DNA from: Chloroflexota bacterium
Lineage (GTDB): Bacteria; Chloroflexota; Limnocylindria; Limnocylindrales; CSP1-4
Length of the DNA: 6,826 nucleotides
Reading direction: 5' to 3'
NCBI GenBank assembly: GCA_016875645.1
Contig: VGPE01000155.1
Location: 1 to 6,826 of the forward strand
Positions within the stretch are counted from its first letter, which is position 1. Each line of letters starts with the position of its first letter. This document shows, piece after piece, positions 1 to 6,782 of this stretch. The notes beneath the pieces are model-generated. The model worked only from the letters and a program-made list of their open reading frames with translations. It had not been told where the DNA came from and ran no database searches. Position numbers and translations under genes: made by a program.

Positions 1-143
1 GCATCGGTGCCGGCTGTCTGCACCGCCGCGGACAGCGCCCCCACCAGCTCGGGGCTGAGCGCGTTGAGCTTCTCGGGCCGGTTGAGCGTGAACGCGGCGA
101 CCGGACCGCGACGCTCCTGGAGCAGCACCGGCACGGAGCTCAT
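1..143 (-). CDS. Enoyl-CoA hydratase/isomerase (crotonase) family protein, N-terminal part, cut by window edge
   Basis: Reading the minus strand from the ATG at 143 gives 47 codons open to the window edge, beginning MSSVPVLLQERRGPVAAF. Residues 19-29 read TLNRPEKLNAL, the N-terminal signature of the crotonase superfamily, preceded by the usual short beta strands (LLQERRGPVAAF). Family members hydrate, isomerise or otherwise transform acyl-CoA thioesters; full-length ones have about 260 residues. The oxyanion-hole and catalytic acidic residues lie beyond the edge, so hydratase, isomerase or another crotonase activity cannot be told apart. The ATG overlaps the TGA of the upstream CoA-ligase gene (ATGA, 143 to 140). 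No strong Shine-Dalgarno sequence is visible before it, so translational coupling is likely. The family call is firm despite the short length; the substrate is unknown. Confidence 0.88.
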   Translation of the reverse strand, partial: MSSVPVLLQERRGPVAAFTLNRPEKLNALSPELVGALSAAVQTAGTD

Positions 144-1489
144 TGACTCGAATCGGTTTCGGCACGCACCAGGCGGCGGGCCTTGAGCTCGGTCCGGGGC
201 AGGGTGCCGGCCGCCAGCACCTCGACGTCGGCCGTGAACATCAGCAGCTCGCGGATCCGGGTGCCCACCCGCTCCGCGAGTGCAGGCCACGTCGTTTCCG
301 GCAGCCCGGCAGCGGCCTCCACCCGGACCACCGGCGGGCGCACCAGTGGCGGCGGCTCGAGGAGCACCACCTGGAATTCGCCCGTCACGTCGGGCTGGAA
401 CTCGCCGAGGACGTCGCCCACGGCCAGCGGGAAGACGTTCACGCCGCGGACGATGAACATGTCGTCGGTGCGACCCAGCACCCGGAACCGGAAGCCGGTC
501 CGGCCACAGGCACACGGCGCCGTCGTGACGCGGATCTGGTCGTGGGTCCGGAACCGGATCAGGGGATGTGCCTCACGGGTCAGCGTGGTCAGCACCAGTT
601 CGCCGTCCGCGCCGTCCCTGAGGGCCACCGGAGCGCCCGTCGCCGGATCCACCAGTTCCGGGTGGAACGTGCCCTGGCCCAGGAAGTGCAGTCCGTCCGC
701 CAGATCGCATTCGGCTGCGACCGGGGCCGTCTCGCCCGTCCCGTAGATGTTCCGGGCGACCAGGCCGTACGTCTCCTCGATCGCGTCGCGGTAGGCGCGG
801 TTCGCGAGGCCGGCGTCACCCGAGAACAGGCCTCGGCGGAGGCGCAGGCCGCGGGGGTCCAACCCCTGCTCGCGGGCGACCTCCGCGAGATGGCGGGCGT
901 AGGACGGCGTGGAGTAGAGCATCGCGTCCGCGCCGAGGTCTCCGAGGATCTCCAGCAACCGCCGCGACTGGCCCACTCCGACGGGCGCCACACACGCCCC
1001 GACGGTCTCGAAGGTGAGGTGGTCGCTCACGCCACCCGCATAGAGGCTGTAGTTCATGCACTCGAACAGGATGTCGCCCGGGCGCAGGCCCGCAGCCCAT
1101 GCGGCGCGGGCCCCCACCTCGTTGTAGGTCTGGACGTCGCGGCGGGTCATTGCCATGCGCAGCGGTCGCCCGGTCGTGCCGCCCGTCGCCTGCATCCGAA
1201 CCAGGGCATCCGCGGGCGCCGCCTGGTTCGTCCCGAACGGCCCACCGCCGGCCTGTGCCGCAACCAGGTCGGGCTTCTCGGTGAACGGCAGCGCCGGCAG
1301 GTCGTCCGGCCCCGAGACGCGGGCGGGATCGACAGCCGCGGCCGCCCACTTCGCGCGGTAGAACGCGCTGCGGCGGGCTGCGTACGCGAGCTGCTCGCGC
1401 AACAGGCGCGCGGTCAAGTCGGCGAGCGGTCCGGGAGCGACGGTCTCGAGGGCCTCGTTCCAGTAGGCGCGGCTCGCGACGCGGGTCAC
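140..1489 (-). CDS. PaaK-type adenylate-forming CoA ligase (phenylacetate-CoA ligase family)
   Basis: This 449-residue cytosolic enzyme of the ANL superfamily should activate a carboxylic acid with ATP to an acyl-adenylate and then a CoA thioester. Visible motifs: phosphate loop ATGGTTGRP (101-109), YGTGET (249-254, Glu253), GELVLTTLTREAHPLIRFR (296-314) followed by Asp317, CACGRTG (326-332), GRTDDMFIVRGVNVFP (339-354), and a C-terminal PRTELKARR with Lys436 where PaaK has its catalytic lysine. Order and spacing match PaaK, which usually has 430-440 residues. The frame stays open far upstream, but that part lies over the hydrolase gene and has no family resemblance. I chose the GTG at 1489, which overlaps the hydrolase TGA (GTGA); a GTG at 1504 would add five residues. 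The acid could be phenylacetate, benzoate or another aromatic acid. No other paa gene is present, so the symbol is withheld. Confidence 0.9.
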   Translation of the reverse strand: MTRVASRAYWNEALETVAPGPLADLTARLLREQLAYAARRSAFYRAKWAAAAVDPARVSGPDDLPALPFTEKPDLVAAQAGGGPFGTNQAAPADALVRMQATGGTTGRPLRMAMTRRDVQTYNEVGARAAWAAGLRPGDILFECMNYSLYAGGVSDHLTFETVGACVAPVGVGQSRRLLEILGDLGADAMLYSTPSYARHLAEVAREQGLDPRGLRLRRGLFSGDAGLANRAYRDAIEETYGLVARNIYGTGETAPVAAECDLADGLHFLGQGTFHPELVDPATGAPVALRDGADGELVLTTLTREAHPLIRFRTHDQIRVTTAPCACGRTGFRFRVLGRTDDMFIVRGVNVFPLAVGDVLGEFQPDVTGEFQVVLLEPPPLVRPPVVRVEAAAGLPETTWPALAERVGTRIRELLMFTADVEVLAAGTLPRTELKARRLVRAETDSSQ

Positions 1490-3444
1490 GAACGAATGTG
1501 CCACTCGGCGTCGCGCAGGTCCTGCTCCCACGTGCGTGAGAAGATCCGGCGCCCGCCGATGTCCGCCTCCGCCGTGATGACGAACCGGTCGAAGGTCTCG
1601 TCCCCGGTTAGGCGCAACTCGATCGGCTGAGCCGGCGTGCCCGCTCCGTCGGGCTCGACGCGCCAGGTCTGCGTGGCGTGCATGGCGAACGTGCCCGGGC
1701 GCGCCCGCGCCACCTCGACGGTGGCGTCGAGCGACCAGGTCAGCAGGCCGCCGCCTTCGAGCCGGCCCCGGGACCGCCGCCGCAGGTCGTAGGCGCCCAG
1801 CGTGTCGTCGAGCGAGCGCCGTACTTCGTACGTCGCGTCGTTGACGATTCCCTCCGGTCGGTCGGTGATGGCGGGCGCGAACGCCGGGGCCGGACCGGCG
1901 GCGGCGCGGGCCGGGTCGACCATCGGCAGGCGGATGCGCGTGGGCCGCGCCGGCGAGCAATGAACGCGCAGGTTCGCGTTGGCCGGGGCCGGGACGAGGG
2001 CAGGGAAATGGGAACCCGCCACGGCAAGCCGGACCCGGTTGCCGGCCGCGACCCGGTAACTGGTCGGGTTGAGCGGCACGACCAGTTCGACGGGCTCGCC
2101 GGGCCGCAACGGCCCTCCCAGCAGGTGGGTCGGCCGGACCCAGCCCTGGCTGATGAGCGTGGAGCGGCCATACGGCGACACATCGCTCAGCCAGGCTCGC
2201 AACGGGACGTCGGGCTGGTCCGATTCGAGGTGGATCACGACCTCGGGGTTGCCCTCCAGCAGCAGGGCCGAAGCCAGCGGCTCGGTCGTCCAGGCCAGGG
2301 CCCGGTGATCGTCGGGCGAGATGTCCGGCGGCGTCGCCGGCGTGCCCGTCGTCCAGTCCCAGGGCAGTGCCGACAGGCCGACCGTCGGGTCGACCCGGTA
2401 GTCCTGGGTTTCCGCGGTCGTCGGGCTGTCGGCCGTCAGCCGCCCGTCCGGCGCCGCGAAACGATCGACCAGGCTGCTCCCGGCAGGTGGCCAGGTCGGG
2501 CCGGAGCGCCAGGTCAGCGAGGGCTGTTCGCACCAGGTCACCGGCGGCTCCAGGGGCGCAGGTCCGATTCCCTTGAGCCAGTGGTCGAACCAGCGCGCCA
2601 TCTCGGCCTCGAAGCCGATCGGGGAGTGGACGGCGAAATCGGGGTGCTCGTGTTTCCACGGTCCCAGCAGGAGCCGGCGCGGGACCTGGAGGCGGTCGTG
2701 ATACTCCACTGTCTCGAGCGGGTAGGAGTCATGGAACGCCGACACCGCGAGTGTCGGCACGCGGATCCGCTCGATCTCGGTCCGCCACGTGGCCCAGGTC
2801 GAGGGCGCGATGGCGTACCAGGTGAACGGGAAGGGCTGCTCCATGGCGTCCAGGCGCGCCCGCCAGCGGTCGGGCCAGTCGGGTTCCGTGAACCGCAGCG
2901 GCGGCAGCAGCTGGAGTCCCACGCAGCGGAAGCCCCAGTCCATGTCGCCCACGACGAGGCCGCGGCAGCCGTGCGGCCAGGCGGCGCCGGTGAACTCGTC
3001 ATCGATCGCGTGGATCGTGACGATGGCGCCCAGCGAGGGCGGGTTCGTCGCGGCCACCGCGAGACCCGTGTTGCCGCCCCAGGAGACGCCCCACATCCCG
3101 GTCCGGCCAGTGCACCAGCGCTGCGCTGCGAGCCACGCGAGAGCGTCGTGGCCGTCGATCGCCTCCTGGATCGCAAACGGCGGGGCGGGGACGCCCTCCG
3201 AGGCGCCGTAACCGCGGATGTCCAGCGTCACCGCGGCGTACCCGCGGCGCGCGAGCCGGCGCTGGATGACGTCCACGATCCCGCGGCCACCGAGGCCGTC
3301 CTTGAGGTACGGCGTGTACTGGACGAGGGCCGGGACGGGCCTCCCATCGGTCGGCAGGTAGACGTTCGCGCCGAGGTGCGTGCCGTCCCGCAGCGGGATC
3401 ATGACGTCACGAAGGATGGTGATGTCCTGCGTGTCGTCGCTCAC
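1486..3444 (-). CDS. CocE/NonD family alpha/beta hydrolase (peptidase S15 / X-Pro dipeptidyl-peptidase type)
   Basis: This 652-residue serine hydrolase has the CocE plan. The alpha/beta core covers about residues 8-290: VMIPLRDGTHLGANVYLP, then TPY with Tyr46 (matching the oxyanion-hole tyrosine of cocaine esterase), LDIRGYGASEG (74-84) and the nucleophile elbow GVSWGG with Ser121. Asp239 (FHDSYPLE) and His265 (GPWKHE) complete the triad. Residues about 300-500 fit the S15 C-terminal jelly-roll domain (TSYRVAAGNRVRLAVAGSHFP at about 461-481). About 150 further residues rich in beta strands follow. Family members cleave esters or acyl-Pro amides; cocaine esterase releases benzoate. No signal peptide is seen, so it is probably cytosolic. 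The GTG start at 3444 is 19 bases after the preceding stop and has no Shine-Dalgarno sequence. It opens a set overlapping the CoA-ligase and crotonase genes, which hints that the released acid is then CoA-activated. Substrate unknown. Confidence 0.92.
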   Translation of the reverse strand: MSDDTQDITILRDVMIPLRDGTHLGANVYLPTDGRPVPALVQYTPYLKDGLGGRGIVDVIQRRLARRGYAAVTLDIRGYGASEGVPAPPFAIQEAIDGHDALAWLAAQRWCTGRTGMWGVSWGGNTGLAVAATNPPSLGAIVTIHAIDDEFTGAAWPHGCRGLVVGDMDWGFRCVGLQLLPPLRFTEPDWPDRWRARLDAMEQPFPFTWYAIAPSTWATWRTEIERIRVPTLAVSAFHDSYPLETVEYHDRLQVPRRLLLGPWKHEHPDFAVHSPIGFEAEMARWFDHWLKGIGPAPLEPPVTWCEQPSLTWRSGPTWPPAGSSLVDRFAAPDGRLTADSPTTAETQDYRVDPTVGLSALPWDWTTGTPATPPDISPDDHRALAWTTEPLASALLLEGNPEVVIHLESDQPDVPLRAWLSDVSPYGRSTLISQGWVRPTHLLGGPLRPGEPVELVVPLNPTSYRVAAGNRVRLAVAGSHFPALVPAPANANLRVHCSPARPTRIRLPMVDPARAAAGPAPAFAPAITDRPEGIVNDATYEVRRSLDDTLGAYDLRRRSRGRLEGGGLLTWSLDATVEVARARPGTFAMHATQTWRVEPDGAGTPAQPIELRLTGDETFDRFVITAEADIGGRRIFSRTWEQDLRDAEWHIRS

Positions 3445-3452
3445 TACCGGCG

Positions 3453-3458
3453 ATGGTA
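3453..3458 (-). promoter_or_regulatory. Candidate -10 element (TACCAT) for a leaderless hydrolase transcript
   Basis: TACCAT on the minus strand ends 8 bases before the hydrolase GTG at 3444 and fits the TANNNT -10 pattern. That distance would put the transcription start at or within a couple of bases of the start codon, giving a leaderless mRNA, which agrees with the lack of a Shine-Dalgarno sequence there. No convincing -35 hexamer is seen 16-18 bases upstream. The element lies in the 19-base gap after the stop codon of the preceding gene. The evidence is short and could be chance. Confidence 0.35.
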
Positions 3459-3463
3459 TGGGA

Positions 3464-6400
3464 TCAGTGGCAGGTCCCGGCGCCCGTGTCTGTGAACGTC
3501 CGGCCGGCGATCGGGATGAAGTCCCAGCGGTACCCCGCGCCGCCCAGGGTCAACTTGAGCACGCCATGGGCTGCACTGCTCCGCACTTCGCTGTTGGCCT
3601 TCACCGTCCCGAGGGTCCGCAGCGACGCGCCGCCCGTGCCGACCACGAACTGGCGGATGCCGCGGGCCGGGTCGTGCGCGCCATCCGGCCGCAGCGGCGC
3701 GAACCGCTCGTAGCTGTGATCGTGGCCGTTGATGACCAGGTCAGCGCCCGCGTTGTAGAGGTGCGTGAAGATCGTGGCCATCGCGGTGCTGTTGCCATGC
3801 TGGCCGGAGCTGAACCGCGGGTGGTGCCAGATCGCCGCCACGCACTGGCGCGGGTTTGCGGCGAGGTCCTGGAGCAGCCACGTTTCCTGCGGGGATCCGG
3901 GCCCGCAGCCGCCCACGCCGGACGCAGCGCAGTTGCTGTTGAGCGCGTAGACACGCCACGCCCCGACGTCATAGGCATAGAAGCCCTTGCCGGGATCGCC
4001 CGCCTGGGCCCCGAAGTAGTTGAAGTAGGCGGACGCGCCGCTGGTCACGTAGTCGTGGTTGCCCGGCGTGGGCCGCGTGCGTGACTTGAAGGGCCCCCAC
4101 GTCGGGTCGTAGCAGTCGGCGAACTCGGCCGCGGTGCCGCTCTCGTACGCGTTGTCGCCCGCGGTGAAGACCGTGCCCGGGATCGAGGCGATCAGCTTCG
4201 CCGTGGCCGTGTCCGCGGTCAGCCCGCACGAGGCAATGTCGCCGGCCCCCACCAGCAGGGCGTCTGCGACGGGCGACGGCGTGGGGGTCGGGCTCGGCGA
4301 GGGCGTCGGGCTCGGGCTCGGCGAGGGCGCGGGTGTGGGACCTGGAGTGGGAGCCGGCGTCGGCGTGCCGGGCGCCGGCAGCGGGCTGGCTGCCGCCACC
4401 AGCACCACAAACGCGTCGATGTCCACTCGCGGGTGGCCGGCCGTCCCGACCGCCTCGATGCGGATGGTGTGGCGCGCCAGGCTGGACCAGCTGCGGCTGA
4501 AGACGATCTGCCGCACCTGCGTGTCCGGGGAGTACAGATCCACGGTCGTGAGGTACGTGCCGTCCACGTAGACGCGCGCGGCACCCCGAACCGGGCTCCT
4601 GGTCGAGACCCAGGCGAAGTCGGTGCCCACGAAGCTGTATGTCGCGGAGGCGCCTGGCAGCCTGGTGGACATCGCGTAGCGCCCGTCGTAGGACGGCGAT
4701 GTGATGCGGCTCCAGCCCTTGCTGTACGCGATGGAGCCCGATGCCTCCGAGAGGGTCGCGACCCGGAACGACGAGCCCGAGTCGAACCCGCCGACGTTGC
4801 CGGCCATGTCGGAGGCACGCACGGCGAAGCGGTAGGTGCCGCTCCGCGCAAGGGCCGGCCTGGCGTAGCGGTTGAGCGCGCTGCCCGACGGGATCGTGAC
4901 CCAGCCGGCGCCGTCCTGGTTGCTCTGGAGCTCATAGCCGGCCACACCCAGGCCGATGTCGCGCGCTGCCCCCCAACTGACGTGCGCGGGCACCATGGCG
5001 CCAACTTGATCGCCAACGAGGAACCGAATGGTCGGCGGCGACGCATCGGGTGCGGTCGTATCCGCGAGGACCGTGACGGTCGATGTCGCCACGACTCCGT
5101 TGACCGTCGCGGTGACCGTGCCGGTGCCGGGAGCGCCGGCGGTGAAGCGGCCGTTCGCGTCGAAGCTCCCGCCTGCGCCCGACACCGACCAGGTGGCCTG
5201 GCTCGCCGGGACGACGATGCCGTTGTAGGCGGCGTCCTGGCCCTTGAGGGTGAAGTCGACCGTGCCGCCCGTGTACATCGACGACGAGCCTGGTCGGACG
5301 TGGAGGTAGGCCAGCGGACCATCCGGGTGGGCGCTGTAGACGACAAGGGCATTCGGCAGGGAGCGCTCGGCGCCGTCGGAGGGCCGGTTCGCGATGGTGA
5401 CCCGGATATTGCCCGGCTGGCGGACGGCCAACGCCGTGGATCCGCCGCCATCGAAATTGATCGCGTCGACTGCGCCGCGGTCGGCGAGGAGCGCCGCGAG
5501 TTCGGCGTTGGTCACCCCGACGCTGTGGCCGTTCTTGCGTCCGTCGACCGTTGCGAGAATGACGCCGCCGTCGGTGGTGATCCCGACGGCTGTGCGCGGG
5601 TGGCGCTGATCGGCGATCGCGGGCCGGGGCGAGAGGAACATGCTCCCGCCGCGCAGCAGGAATTCACGCCCGCCGATCGCCTGGGTGACCGCTTCCCAGC
5701 CCGCGGTGATCGACAGCGTCAGGCTGATCTGGGCCCCGGGCTGGAGCGTCGCGATGAGCGAGGTGTCGGGCCCGGTCACCACCACGGTACCCGGCTCGAT
5801 CGGAACGCCGGCCGCAGCCGGCCGGACCTCCAGGACGGTGACGGGCGTGTTGAGCGTGGCCGGAAGGGGGAGCGGCACCCCTCCGAGGACCACGTCAATC
5901 CCGGACGCGCTGCTGTCGGTTCGCGAGCCGAACCGCGGCGTATAGAGCACGAGCTCACCGGCCAGGCGGCGCCGGTTGACCCGATCGATCTGCTCGATGG
6001 AGCCGTCGGCAGCAACGAGGTAGGCGCTCACGACCGGCGCCCCGATGATCGGCACGCCTCCCGGGCCGACGCCGAAGGTCGGACGGCCGAACGGTCCGGC
6101 GGTCATGAGTTCGCCGTTCTGGATGTGCAGCCCGAACGGTGCGGCGTTCGCCCCGACGCTCGACGCGGACCACACGTCCCCGTTGATGGCGGCGACGGCC
6201 CGGTGGCCGTCGAAGCTGGAGCGGTTCGCCATGCTGGTCGCGCGTTCCAGGCCGACGACGGCATCGTTGCTCAGCGCCGCTTCGATGCTGATGCCCGGGG
6301 CGCCCGCGGCCACGTTCACGAGGTGCACGACCTGGCGCCCGGAGCCGGTGCCGATAACGCCCCAATCGTGCGTGACGCCGGGCGCGACGGGCGCACTGCC

Positions 6401-6562
6401 CTCCGAGGCGAACGACTGCAGGATCGCAGCCTTCGCAGGGCGGGGATCGCCGCCCACGGCCGACCGGATGTCGTCGAGGAGGGGGAGCGTGCCGACGGGG
6501 AGTGCGGTCGCGACGATCGCGAGCGCGACGAAGGCAACCAGTGCCCTCGGCGGCCTATGCAT
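3464..6562 (-). CDS. Exported two-enzyme protein: phosphodiester glycosidase (NAGPA-type) fused to purple-acid-phosphatase-like metallophosphoesterase
   Basis: This 1032-residue protein starts at the ATG at 6562, behind GAGGGA. Residues 1-25 form a signal peptide (basic start, then LVAFVALAIVATALPVGT). Residues about 105-410 match the NAGPA domain: AINGDVW (125-131), HPRTAVGITTDGG (321-333) and INFDGGGSTAL (368-378). NAGPA removes GlcNAc from GlcNAc-phosphate-mannose diesters. About 413-500 is a bacterial Ig-like module and 505-602 an Ig/Fn3-like module. About 604-722 is a jelly-roll-like module (AWVSTRSPVRGAARVYVDG, VDIDAF) that may bind carbohydrate. A Pro/Ser/Thr linker spans 727-764. Residues 767-1032 are a metallophosphoesterase: GDIASC (Asp775), GDNAYE (Asp803, Tyr806), GNHDY (Asn835, His836), HHPRFSSG (His914) and GHDHSYER (His947, His949). 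Both active sites look intact. All six cysteines are in the last domain. The frame is open to 6808, but that extension is arginine-rich with no family features. Acting outside the membrane, it may scavenge phosphate from sugar-phosphodiesters (inference). Confidence 0.9.
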   Translation of the reverse strand: MHRPPRALVAFVALAIVATALPVGTLPLLDDIRSAVGGDPRPAKAAILQSFASEGSAPVAPGVTHDWGVIGTGSGRQVVHLVNVAAGAPGISIEAALSNDAVVGLERATSMANRSSFDGHRAVAAINGDVWSASSVGANAAPFGLHIQNGELMTAGPFGRPTFGVGPGGVPIIGAPVVSAYLVAADGSIEQIDRVNRRRLAGELVLYTPRFGSRTDSSASGIDVVLGGVPLPLPATLNTPVTVLEVRPAAAGVPIEPGTVVVTGPDTSLIATLQPGAQISLTLSITAGWEAVTQAIGGREFLLRGGSMFLSPRPAIADQRHPRTAVGITTDGGVILATVDGRKNGHSVGVTNAELAALLADRGAVDAINFDGGGSTALAVRQPGNIRVTIANRPSDGAERSLPNALVVYSAHPDGPLAYLHVRPGSSSMYTGGTVDFTLKGQDAAYNGIVVPASQATWSVSGAGGSFDANGRFTAGAPGTGTVTATVNGVVATSTVTVLADTTAPDASPPTIRFLVGDQVGAMVPAHVSWGAARDIGLGVAGYELQSNQDGAGWVTIPSGSALNRYARPALARSGTYRFAVRASDMAGNVGGFDSGSSFRVATLSEASGSIAYSKGWSRITSPSYDGRYAMSTRLPGASATYSFVGTDFAWVSTRSPVRGAARVYVDGTYLTTVDLYSPDTQVRQIVFSRSWSSLARHTIRIEAVGTAGHPRVDIDAFVVLVAAASPLPAPGTPTPAPTPGPTPAPSPSPSPTPSPSPTPTPSPVADALLVGAGDIASCGLTADTATAKLIASIPGTVFTAGDNAYESGTAAEFADCYDPTWGPFKSRTRPTPGNHDYVTSGASAYFNYFGAQAGDPGKGFYAYDVGAWRVYALNSNCAASGVGGCGPGSPQETWLLQDLAANPRQCVAAIWHHPRFSSGQHGNSTAMATIFTHLYNAGADLVINGHDHSYERFAPLRPDGAHDPARGIRQFVVGTGGASLRTLGTVKANSEVRSSAAHGVLKLTLGGAGYRWDFIPIAGRTFTDTGAGTCH
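4271..4384 (-). repeat. Low-complexity Pro/Ser/Thr linker region with an 18-base direct repeat
   Basis: This stretch encodes residues 727-764 of the exported protein, almost wholly Pro alternating with Ser, Thr or Ala, a flexible linker between the beta-sandwich modules and the phosphatase domain. At DNA level the plus-strand sequence TCGGGCTCGGCGAGGGCG occurs perfectly at 4288-4305 and again at 4312-4329, a 24-base offset that keeps the reading frame. The array is prone to slippage, so linker length may differ between strains and this is a likely place for assembly error. Confidence 0.85.
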
Positions 6563-6572
6563 GCGCGGGGAA

Positions 6573-6578
6573 TCCCTC
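6573..6578 (-). promoter_or_regulatory. Shine-Dalgarno-like site for the exported glycosidase/phosphatase gene
   Basis: GAGGGA on the minus strand lies 10 bases upstream of the ATG at 6562. It supports that ATG, at the head of a clean signal peptide, over the longer open frame reaching 6808, whose extra residues are arginine-rich and featureless. Confidence 0.55.
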
Positions 6579-6612
6579 GATGAATCGCCTAAAGAGCCGT
6601 GGGCACGGTCCC

Positions 6613-6618
6613 ATGGTA
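6613..6618 (-). promoter_or_regulatory. Weak candidate -10 element (TACCAT) upstream of the exported-protein gene
   Basis: TACCAT on the minus strand, the same hexamer as before the hydrolase gene, lies 50 bases upstream of the ATG at 6562. It would give an untranslated leader of roughly 44 bases containing the GAGGGA site. No acceptable -35 hexamer sits 16-18 bases upstream; TTGCCT at 6632-6627 is only 8 bases away. The call is tentative. Confidence 0.22.
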
Positions 6619-6782
6619 GCGGGGCGAGGCAAGTCGAGGTCCGTCGGAGCCCATGCCGCGCCCTGCGGGCGCCCCGCTGTCGGCCGCCGGCGCCTGCGTT
6701 CGGCCCGCGTCTGCGCTCACCGCTGGCCCGTGTCCGCGGCCGCCGCGCGCCTCTCGGCGCGGCCCGTCGCGCGATCTGCCCC

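Noticed and set aside
143..1630. 495-codon plus-strand open frame antisense to the CoA ligase
   Set aside because: Arg/Gln/His/Gly-rich with no family resemblance; the minus strand carries the complete ANL motif set.
1490..2659. Minus-strand open frame continuing upstream of the CoA ligase, giving an 839-residue reading
   Set aside because: It lies over the CocE-type hydrolase gene in another frame, is low-complexity Arg/Gly/Pro/Ala and has no family motif. Ligase similarity begins only after the GTG at 1489.
1678..3495. 605-codon plus-strand open frame antisense to the hydrolase
   Set aside because: Arg/Gly/Val-rich with no recognisable domain. Long antisense frames are expected in DNA this GC-rich, and the minus-strand gene has clear catalytic motifs.
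4271..4384. Short-repeat array as a CRISPR or mobile-element feature
   Set aside because: The repeats are in-frame codons of a Pro/Ser/Thr linker, with no unique spacers.
4433..6583. 716-codon plus-strand open frame antisense to the exported protein
   Set aside because: No motif or signal, and a composition typical of antisense GC-rich reading. The opposite strand encodes well-matched NAGPA and accessory domains.
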